A DNA stretch of 64,000 nt from RUG13409 sp045546135 (GCA_045546135.1 JAZQCD010000008.1:62001-126000); one strand, 5' to 3'; shown: positions 15,680 to 23,933, counted from the first letter of the stretch. Numbers and translations: made by a program. Notes: generated from the sequence alone by a model not told the origin.

Positions 15680-15877
15680 TTACTTTCTTTTGTATGAGAT
15701 AAGGTCTTCTGCAGCCTCTATAGTGGCTACGGAAAGAGGCTTTTCCTCTTCTTCTGTCACTATGAGTTCCGGCTTGCCGTCTATGAGATCCCTTGCCCTT
15801 TTACTTGTCATGGTGCAAAGTGTGTATCTGCTGTCTACCTTTTCTTTTAAAAGATCGATGGATGGATATAAAAGCAT
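15680..15877 (-). CDS. rpoZ: RNA polymerase omega subunit
   Basis: Omega assists assembly of the beta-prime subunit into RNA polymerase. The 65-residue protein has the family marks SRYTLCTMTSKRARDL near the N-terminus, with the conserved RA-R-L motif, and the C-terminal KPLSVATIEAAEDLISY segment typical of Firmicutes omega. It overlaps the end of gmk by one base, the standard gmk-rpoZ pairing, and is followed by a strong terminator. The coaBC-priA block that usually continues this operon is elsewhere: priA lies at 59.5-61.5 kb. Confidence 0.92.
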   Translation of the reverse strand: MLLYPSIDLLKEKVDSRYTLCTMTSKRARDLIDGKPELIVTEEEEKPLSVATIEAAEDLISYKRK

Positions 15878-16524
15878 TAATCTAAAGCCTCCTTGTCATA
15901 TTTCTCTATCATCTTGAGAGCCCTTTTTCCGACCTTGTTCTTTCCTATGGCCTTCTTTGCTTCAGCATCTCCGTGCACTGCCTTCATGATGTTCTTTACG
16001 ACAGTAACGGCATCTTCAAGTTCTCCGTTGATGACATAATAATCATATTCATTTATTCGGTGTATCTCGCTAAGGGTGGCTTCAGTCCTCTTGATGATCT
16101 GTTCCGGACTGTCTGAATTTCTTTTTTCAAGCCTTTTCCTAAGTTCTGCAAGGGATGGCGGCAGAACGAATATGAGGACAGCGTCTTCATAATTTGTCTT
16201 AACCTGCTTCGCGCCCTGCATCTCTATTTCAAGAATGACGTCTTTGCCTTCATCAAGAGCTTTAAGAACAGGAGCCTTCGGAGTTCCGTATCTGTGACTG
16301 TAGATACCGGCATACTCCAGAAAACCGCCTTCTTCTATGGTCCTATCGAACTCCTCATCAGAAACATAATAGTAACTGACTCCGGGTATCTCTTTTCCTC
16401 TTGGGGCCCTTGTTGTCATGGATATGGAAAGCTGCGCGCTTCCATCCTCTACGATCCTGTCGCAGATAGTACCCTTTCCTGCTCCTGAGGGTCCGGATAA
16501 AACAAATAGTCTTCCTTGCTGCAT
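15877..16524 (-). CDS. gmk: Guanylate kinase
   Basis: Gmk phosphorylates GMP to GDP. The 215 residues start GRLFVLSGPSGAGKGTICDR, with the P-loop GPSGAGKGT, then the GMP-binding SMTTRAPRGKEIPGVSYYYV, where TTRAPR-x4-G is the signature, and LEIEMQGAKQVK. The lid segment follows near residue 130. The ATG at 16524 has AGGGTG eight bases upstream. It has its own promoter at 16559-16588, downstream of the rqcH terminator, so gmk-rpoZ forms a separate two-gene unit. Confidence 0.97.
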   Translation of the reverse strand: MQQGRLFVLSGPSGAGKGTICDRIVEDGSAQLSISMTTRAPRGKEIPGVSYYYVSDEEFDRTIEEGGFLEYAGIYSHRYGTPKAPVLKALDEGKDVILEIEMQGAKQVKTNYEDAVLIFVLPPSLAELRKRLEKRNSDSPEQIIKRTEATLSEIHRINEYDYYVINGELEDAVTVVKNIMKAVHGDAEAKKAIGKNKVGKRALKMIEKYDKEALD

Positions 16525-16558
16525 AGATTGAACACCCTAAACGATCCAATTTCCTTGT

Positions 16559-16588
16559 AGTATACAACCACCTAAGGGAAAGTTTCAA
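16559..16588 (-). promoter_or_regulatory. Candidate gmk-rpoZ promoter
   Basis: The minus strand reads TTGAAA (16583-16588), 18 bases, TATACT (16559-16564). The start would be near 16552, about 28 bases before the gmk ATG, and the promoter begins just after the rqcH terminator. Confidence 0.6.
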
Positions 16589-16595
16589 GTATTAA

Positions 16596-16632
16596 TTTTA
16601 AAAAGCCTCATCTTCCGGCAGACAAGGCTTTT
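16596..16632 (-). terminator. Intrinsic terminator after rqcH
   Basis: AAAAGCCT (16625-16632 on the minus strand) pairs with AGGCTTTT (16601-16608) around a 16-base loop, with further A/T bases in the tail. It is about 110 bases past the rqcH stop and directly before the gmk promoter. Confidence 0.65.
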
Positions 16633-16658
16633 GTGACGGGATCTTATATTTTTTGCCG

Positions 16659-16679
16659 GATATGAGCATCGCTCATATC
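16659..16679. repeat. Perfect 9-bp inverted repeat in the rqcH 3' region
   Basis: GATATGAGC and GCTCATATC are separated by three bases. Neither strand has a T-run next to it, so it is not an ordinary terminator. It would be transcribed as a hairpin in the 3' untranslated part of rqcH, ahead of the terminator at 16596-16632. Confidence 0.7.
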
Positions 16680-16739
16680 AATATTATAAACAATGGTAAT
16701 ATATGTCAATATATCGCTGGTTGTAGGTCCATCTTCCTG

Positions 16740-18314
16740 TCAGTTGTCCGCAGCCTGCGGGTCTTTAGGAGCGATCCATACTGTCCTGTTGTTAGTAAAA
16801 ATGACCATTCCGGGCCTTGCGCCTCCCGGTTTCTTCACATATCTGATAGGGACATAATCAACAGGAACATTATCGGAATCCTTCCCTTTGCTGTACCACG
16901 CAGCAATGGCAGCCGCCTCATAGATATCAGCTTCATTCGGTTCTTCTCCGTTCATCTGAAGTATGAGATGAGATCCGTGTATATCCTTTGTATGCATCCA
17001 AATATCGCCCTTCTGAGCCATCTTGAATGTGATGTGATCATTTTCGCTGTTGGATCTTCCCACAAGGACAGTATGTCCTGTCGACAATGTGAATTTCCTT
17101 GGCTGAGGTTTTGCTTTTTTGTTCCTCTTTTCAGCCTTGCTTATACGAATGAATCCCTGGCTGTGAAGTTCTTCTCTTATGGCATCGAGCTCTGCATAAG
17201 TCTCTGCAAGGCTTACTTCTGCTGAGACTTCGTTTAAGTAGTCTATCTCCTTTTTACATTCTTCCAGCTGAGCGAGCTTTTCCTTTTTAGATGTTTTTAA
17301 TTTAGAATACTTCTTGAAATAACTCTGTGCATTTTTTGCAGGAGACAGTCTTTCGTCAAGTTCTATCTTTATCTTTTCTCCGTCGTAATAGTTTATGAGT
17401 TCAACACTTTTTGCGCCCGGAACAACTTGATGAAGATTGGCATTGAGGACTTCTCCTTTTATCCTGTATATATCAGAATCGTCAGCCTTTTTTATTTCAT
17501 CAAGGAGCCTTGATGATTTTAGCTCATGCTTTTCTATAAGAACATTGACCTGTTTTAAAAGACTTGCAGACTTTTGGGATACTCTGTTTGTTTCAAATCT
17601 GTTCTTGTAATAGAAGTCAAGTGCTTCTCCTATGGAAGGAAAGAACTTTTCCTCATATACACCCCTGTATTGAGGGAGATCTACGACATGGACATCCTTT
17701 GCATTTCCTTTTTCATCGAGCCAGACAGCGGGAAGAATTCTGTCCATGTCTGCACCCATCTCTGCTGCGATCTTTGCAGATGGACCGTATCCAAGTGAAT
17801 TAGAAAGATTCGCTTTAGGAGGCTGCACATAGGACATGCCGGGAAGTATCTGTCTGTACCTGTTCTGATCGATGGAGATCCTCTTTAAAGCATCTATTAT
17901 CTTATCAGTCTCTCCGTCAAGTAGTATCACATTGCTGTATTTACCCATGGTCTCGAAAATCAGCTTTTTATTTACTGAATAGCCCATTTCGTTTACAGTT
18001 TCGATATGAAGGACTATTATCCTTTCCATATCGATCTGGCTTACAGCAGTGATCCTTCCGCCCTGTATATGCTTTCTTAAGAGCATGCAAAAAACAGGAG
18101 CTTCTGAAGGATTTTCAAAGCTGCTTTCTGTAAGCTGTACCCTGCTGCCTTGCGATGAAATATCGGCAAGGAGCTTTACTCTTTTTTCGACAGTCCTTAT
18201 CTGCAGGACTATCTGGTCATGCTCAGGCTGGGATACTTTTTCTATTTTTGACCCTGTGAGCAGCGAAGAAAGTTCTTCTTTTACTGCTCTTGCCAAAAGT
18301 CCGTCATATGCCAT
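16740..18314 (-). CDS. rqcH: Ribosome quality control factor RqcH (NFACT/FbpA family)
   Basis: RqcH is the bacterial Rqc2/NEMF homologue that binds obstructed 50S subunits and directs alanine tailing. The protein has 524 residues, somewhat shorter than the 570 of Bacillus. The NFACT-N domain starts MAYDGLLARAVKEELSSLL and has YVQPPKANLSNSLGYG near 170. Coiled-coil segments fill about 270-420, and the C-terminal NFACT-R domain has VLVGRSNSENDHITFK, then DIWMHTKDIHGSHLIL with the conserved His-Leu. Older annotations call this fibronectin-binding protein. It is divergent from yicC with a 145-base spacer, and ends at its own terminator. Confidence 0.94.
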   Translation of the reverse strand: MAYDGLLARAVKEELSSLLTGSKIEKVSQPEHDQIVLQIRTVEKRVKLLADISSQGSRVQLTESSFENPSEAPVFCMLLRKHIQGGRITAVSQIDMERIIVLHIETVNEMGYSVNKKLIFETMGKYSNVILLDGETDKIIDALKRISIDQNRYRQILPGMSYVQPPKANLSNSLGYGPSAKIAAEMGADMDRILPAVWLDEKGNAKDVHVVDLPQYRGVYEEKFFPSIGEALDFYYKNRFETNRVSQKSASLLKQVNVLIEKHELKSSRLLDEIKKADDSDIYRIKGEVLNANLHQVVPGAKSVELINYYDGEKIKIELDERLSPAKNAQSYFKKYSKLKTSKKEKLAQLEECKKEIDYLNEVSAEVSLAETYAELDAIREELHSQGFIRISKAEKRNKKAKPQPRKFTLSTGHTVLVGRSNSENDHITFKMAQKGDIWMHTKDIHGSHLILQMNGEEPNEADIYEAAAIAAWYSKGKDSDNVPVDYVPIRYVKKPGGARPGMVIFTNNRTVWIAPKDPQAADN

Positions 18315-18374
18315 GGTCTTATCTTAAAATTCTCTGTCTTTATTTCCTGGATTCTTTTTGTTAAAATATTCTTT

Positions 18375-18414
18375 GGCTGTTTGAAAAGAATATATGGGCA
18401 TTTTGCAAACAGCC
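18375..18414. promoter_or_regulatory. Inverted repeat between rqcH and yicC
   Basis: GGCTGTTTG (18375-18383) and CAAACAGCC (18406-18414) form a perfect 9-bp inverted repeat with a 22-base gap in the divergent intergenic region. The right arm contains most of the -35 box of the yicC promoter. It may be an operator for both genes or simply a hairpin in a leader. Confidence 0.5.
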
Positions 18415-18432
18415 CTTTAAATTTACGATATA
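18403..18432 (+). promoter_or_regulatory. Candidate yicC promoter
   Basis: TTGCAA (18403-18408), 18 bases, GATATA (18427-18432). The start would be near 18440, with AAGGGA five bases before the yicC ATG. The -10 is a weak match. Confidence 0.4.
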
Positions 18433-18459
18433 TAGTAACACAAAAAGAAAGGGACTTCC

Positions 18460-19347
18460 ATGATCAAATCAATGACAGGCTTCGGCAGAGGTGAATGCAC
18501 CTGCGGTTCTATGACCGTTTCTGCTGAAGTCAAATCCGTAAATCACAGATACTGTGAAATAACAGTAAAGCTTCCAAGACGCTTTAATTATGCTGAAGAC
18601 AGTATCAAATCCGTAGTAAAGAAATATGCAAGCAGAGGGAAAATAGAAGTAGTCATAACAGTCCTTGATGACAGTTTTGATGCTGGTTCCATACATCTTA
18701 ATATAGAAGCAGCTAAAGCATATGCTCAGGCTCTTAATACTCTCAATGACGAAGTGCTCGAAGGTAAAGGCACAGTGAGCCTTCAGATGCTTGCATCAAA
18801 TCCTGACATAATAAGGACGGTAGCTCCGGAAGACGACGAAGAAGAGAATATCAAGACCATATGCGCTGCTGTTGAAACAGCATGCGAGAACTTCAACAAC
18901 ATGAGAAATATCGAAGGCGAAAAACTCATGGCAGATATACTCGAAAGAGGAAAATTCATAGAAGATACTACCGCTTTCATAGAAGAATATGCTCCTGAAG
19001 TCAAGGCAGCATATTATGAAAAACTAAGAACAAGGATCGCAGAGCTTTTAAACGGTGCTGTAGAAGTTCCCGAAGACAGGATCATGGTAGAAGCAGCAGT
19101 CTTTGCTGACAAAGTCGACGTGACAGAAGAGATCACAAGGCTTAAGAGCCACTGCAGCCAGCTAAGAGAGATCGCTCAGGACAGCGAAGCGCCCATAGGA
19201 AAGAAGCTTGACTTCCTCGTCCAGGAAATGAACAGAGAATCAAATACTATCGGTTCAAAGTGCAACGACGTATCCATAACCAAGCGCGTTCTGGCTCTTA
19301 AAAACGAGATAGAAAAGATAAGAGAACAGGTACAGAATATAGAATAA
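18460..19347 (+). CDS. yicC: YicC/YloC family endoribonuclease
   Basis: YicC proteins are metal-dependent endoribonucleases related to RNA turnover. The 295 residues have both family domains: N-terminal MIKSMTGFGRG with VSAEVKSVNHRYCEITVKLP-type sequence (VKSVNHRY is the key part), and C-terminal DUF1732 with GKKLDFLVQEMNRESNTIGSK ending in VLALKNEIEKIREQVQNIE; the cores are LDFLVQEMNRE and ALKNEIEKIREQ. In Bacillus the homologue heads the gmk-rpoZ operon; here it is on the opposite strand from gmk with rqcH between. It is a single-gene unit ended by a bidirectional terminator. Confidence 0.95.
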   Translation: MIKSMTGFGRGECTCGSMTVSAEVKSVNHRYCEITVKLPRRFNYAEDSIKSVVKKYASRGKIEVVITVLDDSFDAGSIHLNIEAAKAYAQALNTLNDEVLEGKGTVSLQMLASNPDIIRTVAPEDDEEENIKTICAAVETACENFNNMRNIEGEKLMADILERGKFIEDTTAFIEEYAPEVKAAYYEKLRTRIAELLNGAVEVPEDRIMVEAAVFADKVDVTEEITRLKSHCSQLREIAQDSEAPIGKKLDFLVQEMNRESNTIGSKCNDVSITKRVLALKNEIEKIREQVQNIE

Positions 19348-19363
19348 ACGAAAGATATTTCAC

Positions 19364-19397
19364 AAAAGAGGTTGTCCGGATCCGGACAACCTCTTTT
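19364..19397. terminator. Bidirectional terminator between yicC and the transglutaminase gene
   Basis: A palindrome with arms GAGGTTGTCCGG and CCGGACAACCTC, two central bases and flanking A/T runs gives a stem of 12 bp or more. Plus-strand RNA continues with TTTTG after yicC; minus-strand RNA also ends in TTTTG after the convergent dockerin gene. Confidence 0.92.
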
Positions 19398-19413
19398 GCT
19401 TTGTTTAGATATC

Positions 19414-21324
19414 TTAGTTTGTTTTCCAGTCAAGGGATGTCATGCCCTTGATCACAGCTTTGAGCTTTGTAGAGTCAGCATTGGATAGCCTTCCATCTCT
19501 GTTTACATCAGATGCAAAGTTCTGGGCTCTGTCAAGAATGCTCATGCCCTTTACTGAGGCTTTTAGTTTTGTAGCGTCGGCATTAGAAAGCTTTCCGTCA
19601 AGATTTGTATCTCCAAGTACTGTCAGGACTACTTCGTCATTTAGGTTTGGCGCCTCAAATGTATATGTGCCGTCAGTGTTTTTGACTGCTGCAAGTTCCA
19701 CAAGCTTTTCTCCTGAAATATATGCAGTTTTGCAAGGATCCGTGCTGCTTACAGTCACCTTTTTTCCATTGACAGTATAGGTCACATCTCTTCCGCCGTA
19801 GTTATATACAGTAACAGCATCGCCGTGATCTTTCTTAAGGAAGTAAAGATCCCCATTCTTTTCCCAGTGATATCCTGATGGGATAGATCCGACCGATGCA
19901 TCTTCTGTTCTTGAAACATCGGCAAGCTTTGAAAAGTCAGAAGGGAAAGCGATCGAATCTACAGTTCCTCCGTCTATATACATAGAACCTCCGGAATAAA
20001 GGACAGGTCCTTCAATATTTGCATCCGTAAGAGTAAGATCTCCTGATGTGCTTATCAATGCGCCTGAATGCGCTGCTCCTTTTGTGATAGTCCCACCCTC
20101 TATGGTCATTTCAGAACCTGAAGAAAGGATCATGGAACCTTGGGTCACTGTAAAGGTAAGATCAGCAAGATGTACAGATAGATCGCTTACGCTTGGGACC
20201 TTTACTCCTTCTCCTTCATTATCCTTTCTCATATATACATCATCGCCTTTTGAGGACGAAGCCAATGCTTCTGAAAGACTGAAGTAAAAGATAGTATTTC
20301 CGTATCGATCGATATATACAGGATATTGTATGTACTCCTCATAATCTATAGAACTCATTGGATAGACCGCATTGAATTCATCAGTGTTATACTGCTCATC
20401 TCTTGTGTGACTAGGGAAATTCTCATTACACCTAAGGCTGTAGGTCCAGCTGTAACGTCCCGCATCCCAAGTTGAGTCCACGTTATAGTACAGATCCCCT
20501 ATTTTTACTATGTTCCATGCATGCCCGTAATCAGGATTATCATAGGCATAACCTGTTATTACTCTGCAGTCTATATTAGACTCAAGGAGCATCCTGTAAA
20601 GAAGTGATGAATAACCCTGGCAAACTGCTGTCTTGTTTATCAGGGCTGCATAGGCTGTGTACTTGAGCATATAGCTTTGGTCATTCAGATTAGCATGATC
20701 GTAACTTATGTTGTCAGTTATATACTTATATATGGCTTTGTATTTCTGATAATCAGACTTACCGTTAAGATCAAGAGATGAAAGTACTTTTGGAACTTCC
20801 GTGTTCATGGCAGCTTCCTGAGCAGCAGTCGTATGATATGTGAAATTTATGGTATAGTAGAGTACTCCGCCACTGTAAGAGTAGCTTGCATCCCATGAAT
20901 ACCAATGCCATAGAAGATAGTCGCCTTCATTGCCTATTCCGGTATGAATGAAAGCTAAAATCACAATAGTATTCAGTACTTGGTTTGCTTGAGTTTGATT
21001 ATAGCTGGGCATAGACCACGGAACAGTGATAGTTCCGTTTCTCTTTACCATTTGGCTTCTGAGATATGCTGCTGCATCATATGTACTGCTGTATGCATTG
21101 GGCACAGCCGCGCTGGGCATGGCAGAGTCTATCTTTTTTGCCTCTGTCAAAACTTCAGGCATTGAAGAAGCTATCTTTGCTCTTATCTCATCTGTAGCTT
21201 CAACTTTAGTATCGCTTTTAAAGACAAGATCATCTTCATTGCTGTCAGCAAATGAAACTGTGGGCATGATAGAAAACATCATGCATAAGACAAGTAATAC
21301 AGAAAACAGTTTTTTGATCTCCAT
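19414..21324 (-). CDS. Secreted transglutaminase-like protein with beta-helix-like segment and C-terminal dockerin
   Basis: The 636-residue protein has a Sec signal peptide (1-26, ending TVSFA). A transglutaminase-like cysteine protease fold follows, with Cys235 in KTAVCQGYSS, His268 in DYGHAWN and Asp283 in YYNVDSTWD as the triad. Residues 380-460 have short Gly-rich repeats (MTIEGGTI, LTLTDANI, MYIDGGTV) suggesting a small right-handed beta-helix. Residues 500-570 form a module that recurs before the dockerin of the 1420-residue protein. The type I dockerin (571-630) has two calcium loops, DTNLDGKLSNAD and DVNRDGRLSNAD. The ribosome site is AAGGAGG. Substrate and partner are unknown; a cohesin protein lies 14 kb away at 34954-36819. 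Confidence 0.88.
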   Translation of the reverse strand: MEIKKLFSVLLVLCMMFSIMPTVSFADSNEDDLVFKSDTKVEATDEIRAKIASSMPEVLTEAKKIDSAMPSAAVPNAYSSTYDAAAYLRSQMVKRNGTITVPWSMPSYNQTQANQVLNTIVILAFIHTGIGNEGDYLLWHWYSWDASYSYSGGVLYYTINFTYHTTAAQEAAMNTEVPKVLSSLDLNGKSDYQKYKAIYKYITDNISYDHANLNDQSYMLKYTAYAALINKTAVCQGYSSLLYRMLLESNIDCRVITGYAYDNPDYGHAWNIVKIGDLYYNVDSTWDAGRYSWTYSLRCNENFPSHTRDEQYNTDEFNAVYPMSSIDYEEYIQYPVYIDRYGNTIFYFSLSEALASSSKGDDVYMRKDNEGEGVKVPSVSDLSVHLADLTFTVTQGSMILSSGSEMTIEGGTITKGAAHSGALISTSGDLTLTDANIEGPVLYSGGSMYIDGGTVDSIAFPSDFSKLADVSRTEDASVGSIPSGYHWEKNGDLYFLKKDHGDAVTVYNYGGRDVTYTVNGKKVTVSSTDPCKTAYISGEKLVELAAVKNTDGTYTFEAPNLNDEVVLTVLGDTNLDGKLSNADATKLKASVKGMSILDRAQNFASDVNRDGRLSNADSTKLKAVIKGMTSLDWKTN

Positions 21325-21333
21325 GGTCCCTCC

Positions 21334-21627
21334 TTAAAGATCCTCATCTTCCAGACCTTCATTTAGCAGTCTGTTGTATTTTATATTATAGTACTCCGCC
21401 ATCTTCTTTTTGCGGTATCTTTCGAATTCTTCCTTGATGGAGATCATTTCATCGGCGATCTCCTCCATGGTCCTTGGTCTATATTGTATCATCCAGGAAG
21501 CCATCCTGATCATCTGTTTCTCTGTTCCAAGGCTGTCTGCAATGACTGCTCCGAACTCTTCAGGAAAACCGGCTCTTGAAATGATCATTATGAGGCTTTC
21601 TCTTGCCTGTTCTTTTGAATCAGCCAT
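21334..21627 (-). CDS. Hypothetical helical protein, 97 residues
   Basis: This protein is all-helical and charged, starting MADSKEQARESLIMIISR. It has no signal peptide or cysteine motif. The middle carries MIRMASWMIQYRPRTMEEIADEM, of which YRPRTMEEI is the distinctive part, and the tail is YYNIKYNRLLNEGLEDEDL. I do not recognise a domain, though proteins of this size downstream of the radical SAM gene are plausible partners. Its ATG is one base past the radical SAM stop, and the dockerin gene begins nine bases beyond its own stop, so it is probably co-transcribed. Confidence 0.7.
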   Translation of the reverse strand: MADSKEQARESLIMIISRAGFPEEFGAVIADSLGTEKQMIRMASWMIQYRPRTMEEIADEMISIKEEFERYRKKKMAEYYNIKYNRLLNEGLEDEDL

Positions 21628-21628
21628 G

Positions 21629-22504
21629 TTAAAGCCCCTCTTCCCTTATCCTATTATTTATAGCATTCATAACTCTTTTCTTATCTCCGCTCCAAAGAGG
21701 CGCTATGAGTATCTTTTTTGGACCGTCTCCAGTCATCCTGTGGACTACCATGTCCTTTGGAAGCAGTTTAAGACAGTCTGCAAGTATTTCTATGTACTTT
21801 TCCATCTCAAGAGTCTTAAAAAGATCCTTTCTATAGTCATCAGCAAGGTCCGTTCCTTTAAGTACATGGAGGAGCTGGAGTTTTATACCTTTGCTTCCTG
21901 CTTTAACAACATGCTCTGTAGTAGCAATCATATCTTCTTTTGTTTCGCCGGGAAGTCCCAGGATCACATGAGTTATGGTATGTATGCCAAGATCATTAAG
22001 TTTCTTTACAGCTTCGTCATAAACTATTGTCTCGTATCCCCTTCTGATATACTCGATGCTCTCTTCTTTTACAGTCTGAAGACCGAGTTCTACCCAAAGC
22101 GGTTTTACTTTGTTCAGTTTTCCTAAGTAGTTAATGATATCATCAGGAAGGCAATCAGGTCTTGTTGCTATAGATATCACAGCTATATCATCCCTTGCCG
22201 CAGCTTCGTCATAGAGATCTTTTAATCTTTCAAGGGGACCGTAGGTATTTGTAAATGACTGAAAATATGCTATGTACTTATCGCCTTTATACTTTGATGA
22301 AACTCTTTTCTTAGCATTTTCTATTTGCTCAGATAAAGGCGCATATCTTTCAGCAAAATCACCGCTTCCGCCTTCTGAGCAAAAAATGCAGCCGCCATAT
22401 CCAATATGACCGTCCCTGTTAGGACAGGTGCAGCCGCTTGAAAGAGACAGCTTATATAGTTTCTCTCCGTATTCTTTTTTGCAAAACTCGCTGGTAGTTA
22501 TCAT
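21629..22504 (-). CDS. Radical SAM protein, YhcC/TIGR01212 type
   Basis: The 291 residues start with TSEFCKKEYGEKLYKLSL and carry the cluster motif CTCPNRDGHIGYGGCIFC, which supplies the three cysteines binding the 4Fe-4S cluster. ISIATRPDCLPDDI and WVELGLQTVKEESIEYI are the further family signatures. The family is close to Elp3-type radical SAM proteins, but its reaction is not established to my knowledge. The gene has a consensus -10 box nine bases before the ATG and no ribosome site, suggesting a leaderless mRNA. It is separated from rluD by a terminator. Confidence 0.9.
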   Translation of the reverse strand: MITTSEFCKKEYGEKLYKLSLSSGCTCPNRDGHIGYGGCIFCSEGGSGDFAERYAPLSEQIENAKKRVSSKYKGDKYIAYFQSFTNTYGPLERLKDLYDEAAARDDIAVISIATRPDCLPDDIINYLGKLNKVKPLWVELGLQTVKEESIEYIRRGYETIVYDEAVKKLNDLGIHTITHVILGLPGETKEDMIATTEHVVKAGSKGIKLQLLHVLKGTDLADDYRKDLFKTLEMEKYIEILADCLKLLPKDMVVHRMTGDGPKKILIAPLWSGDKKRVMNAINNRIREEGL

Positions 22505-22513
22505 ACGCCGTTC

Positions 22514-22522
22514 ATTATATCA
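22514..22522 (-). promoter_or_regulatory. Extended -10 promoter for the radical SAM gene
   Basis: The minus strand reads TGATATAAT, a TGN-TATAAT extended -10. TATAAT occupies 22514-22519 and the ATG follows after nine bases. The TG comes out of the T-run of the rluD terminator. A start six to eight bases downstream leaves at most a few untranslated bases. Confidence 0.6.
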
Positions 22523-22544
22523 AAAAACGGCCTTGTTTAGACCG
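22522..22544 (-). terminator. Terminator after rluD
   Basis: On the minus strand CGGTC pairs with GGCCG (one U-G pair) around a 7-base loop, followed by TTTTTTG. The stem begins right at the stop codon of the pseudouridine synthase gene. Confidence 0.6.
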
Positions 22545-23462
22545 CTATCTGTTTCTTAATTTGACTAATGTATCAAGATATACCTTTGGAGGTTCTGATA
22601 CGAACTCCATATACTGGCCTGTCACAGGGTGGATAAACCCTAATACTCCTGCATGGAGCATCTGCCCTTCCGTCTTGTAAGGATGTCTTTTTACTTTGCC
22701 GTATACTTCATCGCCAAGAAGAGGATGGTTTATGCTGCTAAGGTGGACCCTTATCTGATGGGTCCTTCCTGTTTCAAGTCTTGCTTCTATCTCTGTAAAA
22801 CCGTTGAAACGCTCTCTTACTTTCCAATGAGTGACAGCTCTCTTACCGTCTTCGGTTATAGCCATTCTGAGCCTGTTTTTTGGATCTCTTCCTATGGGAG
22901 CATCGACGACGCCCTTATCTTCATCAAATCCAAAGTATACGACTGCTCTGTATATCCTTGTTATGCTGTGCTCTGAAAACTGAGACTGAAGTCCTCTGTA
23001 TGCTTCATCGGACTTTGCGCAGACAAGAAGACCGGAAGTATCCTTGTCTATCCTGTGGACTATGCCGGGTCTTTCTGTTCCGTTTATGACTGATAAAGCT
23101 CCGCAATGGAACAAAAGCGCATTGACAAGAGTTCCTGTGTGATTACCTGCAGCAGGATGTACTACCATGCCCTTTGGTTTGTTCACTACGATCAGGTGAT
23201 CGTCTTCATAAACTATGTCAAGAGGCAGGTCTTCAGGAACAGCGTCACAAGGGATTGTTTCAGGCATAGAAACATGGACATTCTCGCCTTCTGCAAGTAT
23301 CCTGTTTTTCTTTACGGACTTTCCTTCTACAAGTACTCTTCCGTCTCCTATGAGTTTTTGGATATAGCTTCTTGATTCGTCTTCTAAAAGCAAAGAAAGT
23401 ACGCTGTCAACTCTGTTGCCGGCATACTCTCCCGTTATGGTAAATGTATATTCTCTTTCCAT
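22545..23462 (-). CDS. rluD: RluD-type pseudouridine synthase (S4 domain)
   Basis: This enzyme isomerises uridines in large-subunit rRNA. The 305 residues have an N-terminal S4 RNA-binding domain (about 13-75, RVDSVLSLLL and SRSYIQKLI) and the RluA-family catalytic domain with HRIDKDTSGLLVCAK, where the Asp is catalytic, then LETGRTHQIRVHLSSINHPLLGD, whose core is GRTHQIRVH. Which uridines are modified cannot be told from sequence; RluD or YlyB is the nearest type. It follows lspA by 11 bases, the conserved Firmicutes order lspA-rluD. Confidence 0.93.
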   Translation of the reverse strand: MEREYTFTITGEYAGNRVDSVLSLLLEDESRSYIQKLIGDGRVLVEGKSVKKNRILAEGENVHVSMPETIPCDAVPEDLPLDIVYEDDHLIVVNKPKGMVVHPAAGNHTGTLVNALLFHCGALSVINGTERPGIVHRIDKDTSGLLVCAKSDEAYRGLQSQFSEHSITRIYRAVVYFGFDEDKGVVDAPIGRDPKNRLRMAITEDGKRAVTHWKVRERFNGFTEIEARLETGRTHQIRVHLSSINHPLLGDEVYGKVKRHPYKTEGQMLHAGVLGFIHPVTGQYMEFVSEPPKVYLDTLVKLRNR

Positions 23463-23473
23463 GTTCCTTGTAT

Positions 23474-23932
23474 CTACTGCATAGATGCTTTGTTTTTCCT
23501 TGGTTCAAGTACCATGACCGAAAGAACAAGCAGTCCGCAACCTACGCATATGCATATATCAGCCACGTTGAAAACGGGCCAAAAGTAGAAATTAAAGAAG
23601 TCTATGACATAGGAATAAATGATCCTGGTGACAAGGTTCCCAAGGCCTCCGCCCACTATGAGAGCAAGAGATATGCTCTCAAGTTTTGGGATCTTCTTTC
23701 TCTGACTTACGGCATAAACAGACAAAACGACCAGCATGATGCCGGTGACGACCGAAAGGAGCACCTGCTTTCCTTCGAAAATACCAAAAGCTGCGCCTGT
23801 GTTCCTTACATAGGTCAGATCGAATATGCCCGGGAAAAGATCTATGGTCTCTCCGTATGCCATATTCGATGAGACCAGAAACTTCGTAAACTGGTCGAAG
23901 AGAAAAGAAATAAAGGTAAGGATAATGAACAC
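23474..23932 (-). CDS. lspA: Lipoprotein signal peptidase
   Basis: LspA cleaves the signal peptide of prolipoproteins in the membrane. The 152 residues have four hydrophobic segments and the catalytic aspartates: Asp in NLVTRIIYSYVIDFFNF, with the preceding GGGLGN motif, and Asp in FNVADICICVG. The N-terminal FLFDQFTKFLV and YVRNTGAAFGIFEGK match the family. It starts at a GTG (23932) a single base from the divIVA stop and lies between divIVA and rluD as in many Firmicutes. Confidence 0.95.
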   Translation of the reverse strand: MFIILTFISFLFDQFTKFLVSSNMAYGETIDLFPGIFDLTYVRNTGAAFGIFEGKQVLLSVVTGIMLVVLSVYAVSQRKKIPKLESISLALIVGGGLGNLVTRIIYSYVIDFFNFYFWPVFNVADICICVGCGLLVLSVMVLEPRKNKASMQ

Positions 23933-23933
23933 T

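Noticed and set aside
15680..15877. Long overlapping plus-strand frames through rpsB, tsf and rpoZ
   Set aside because: They are mirror frames of well-identified minus-strand genes with no family resemblance or ribosome sites.
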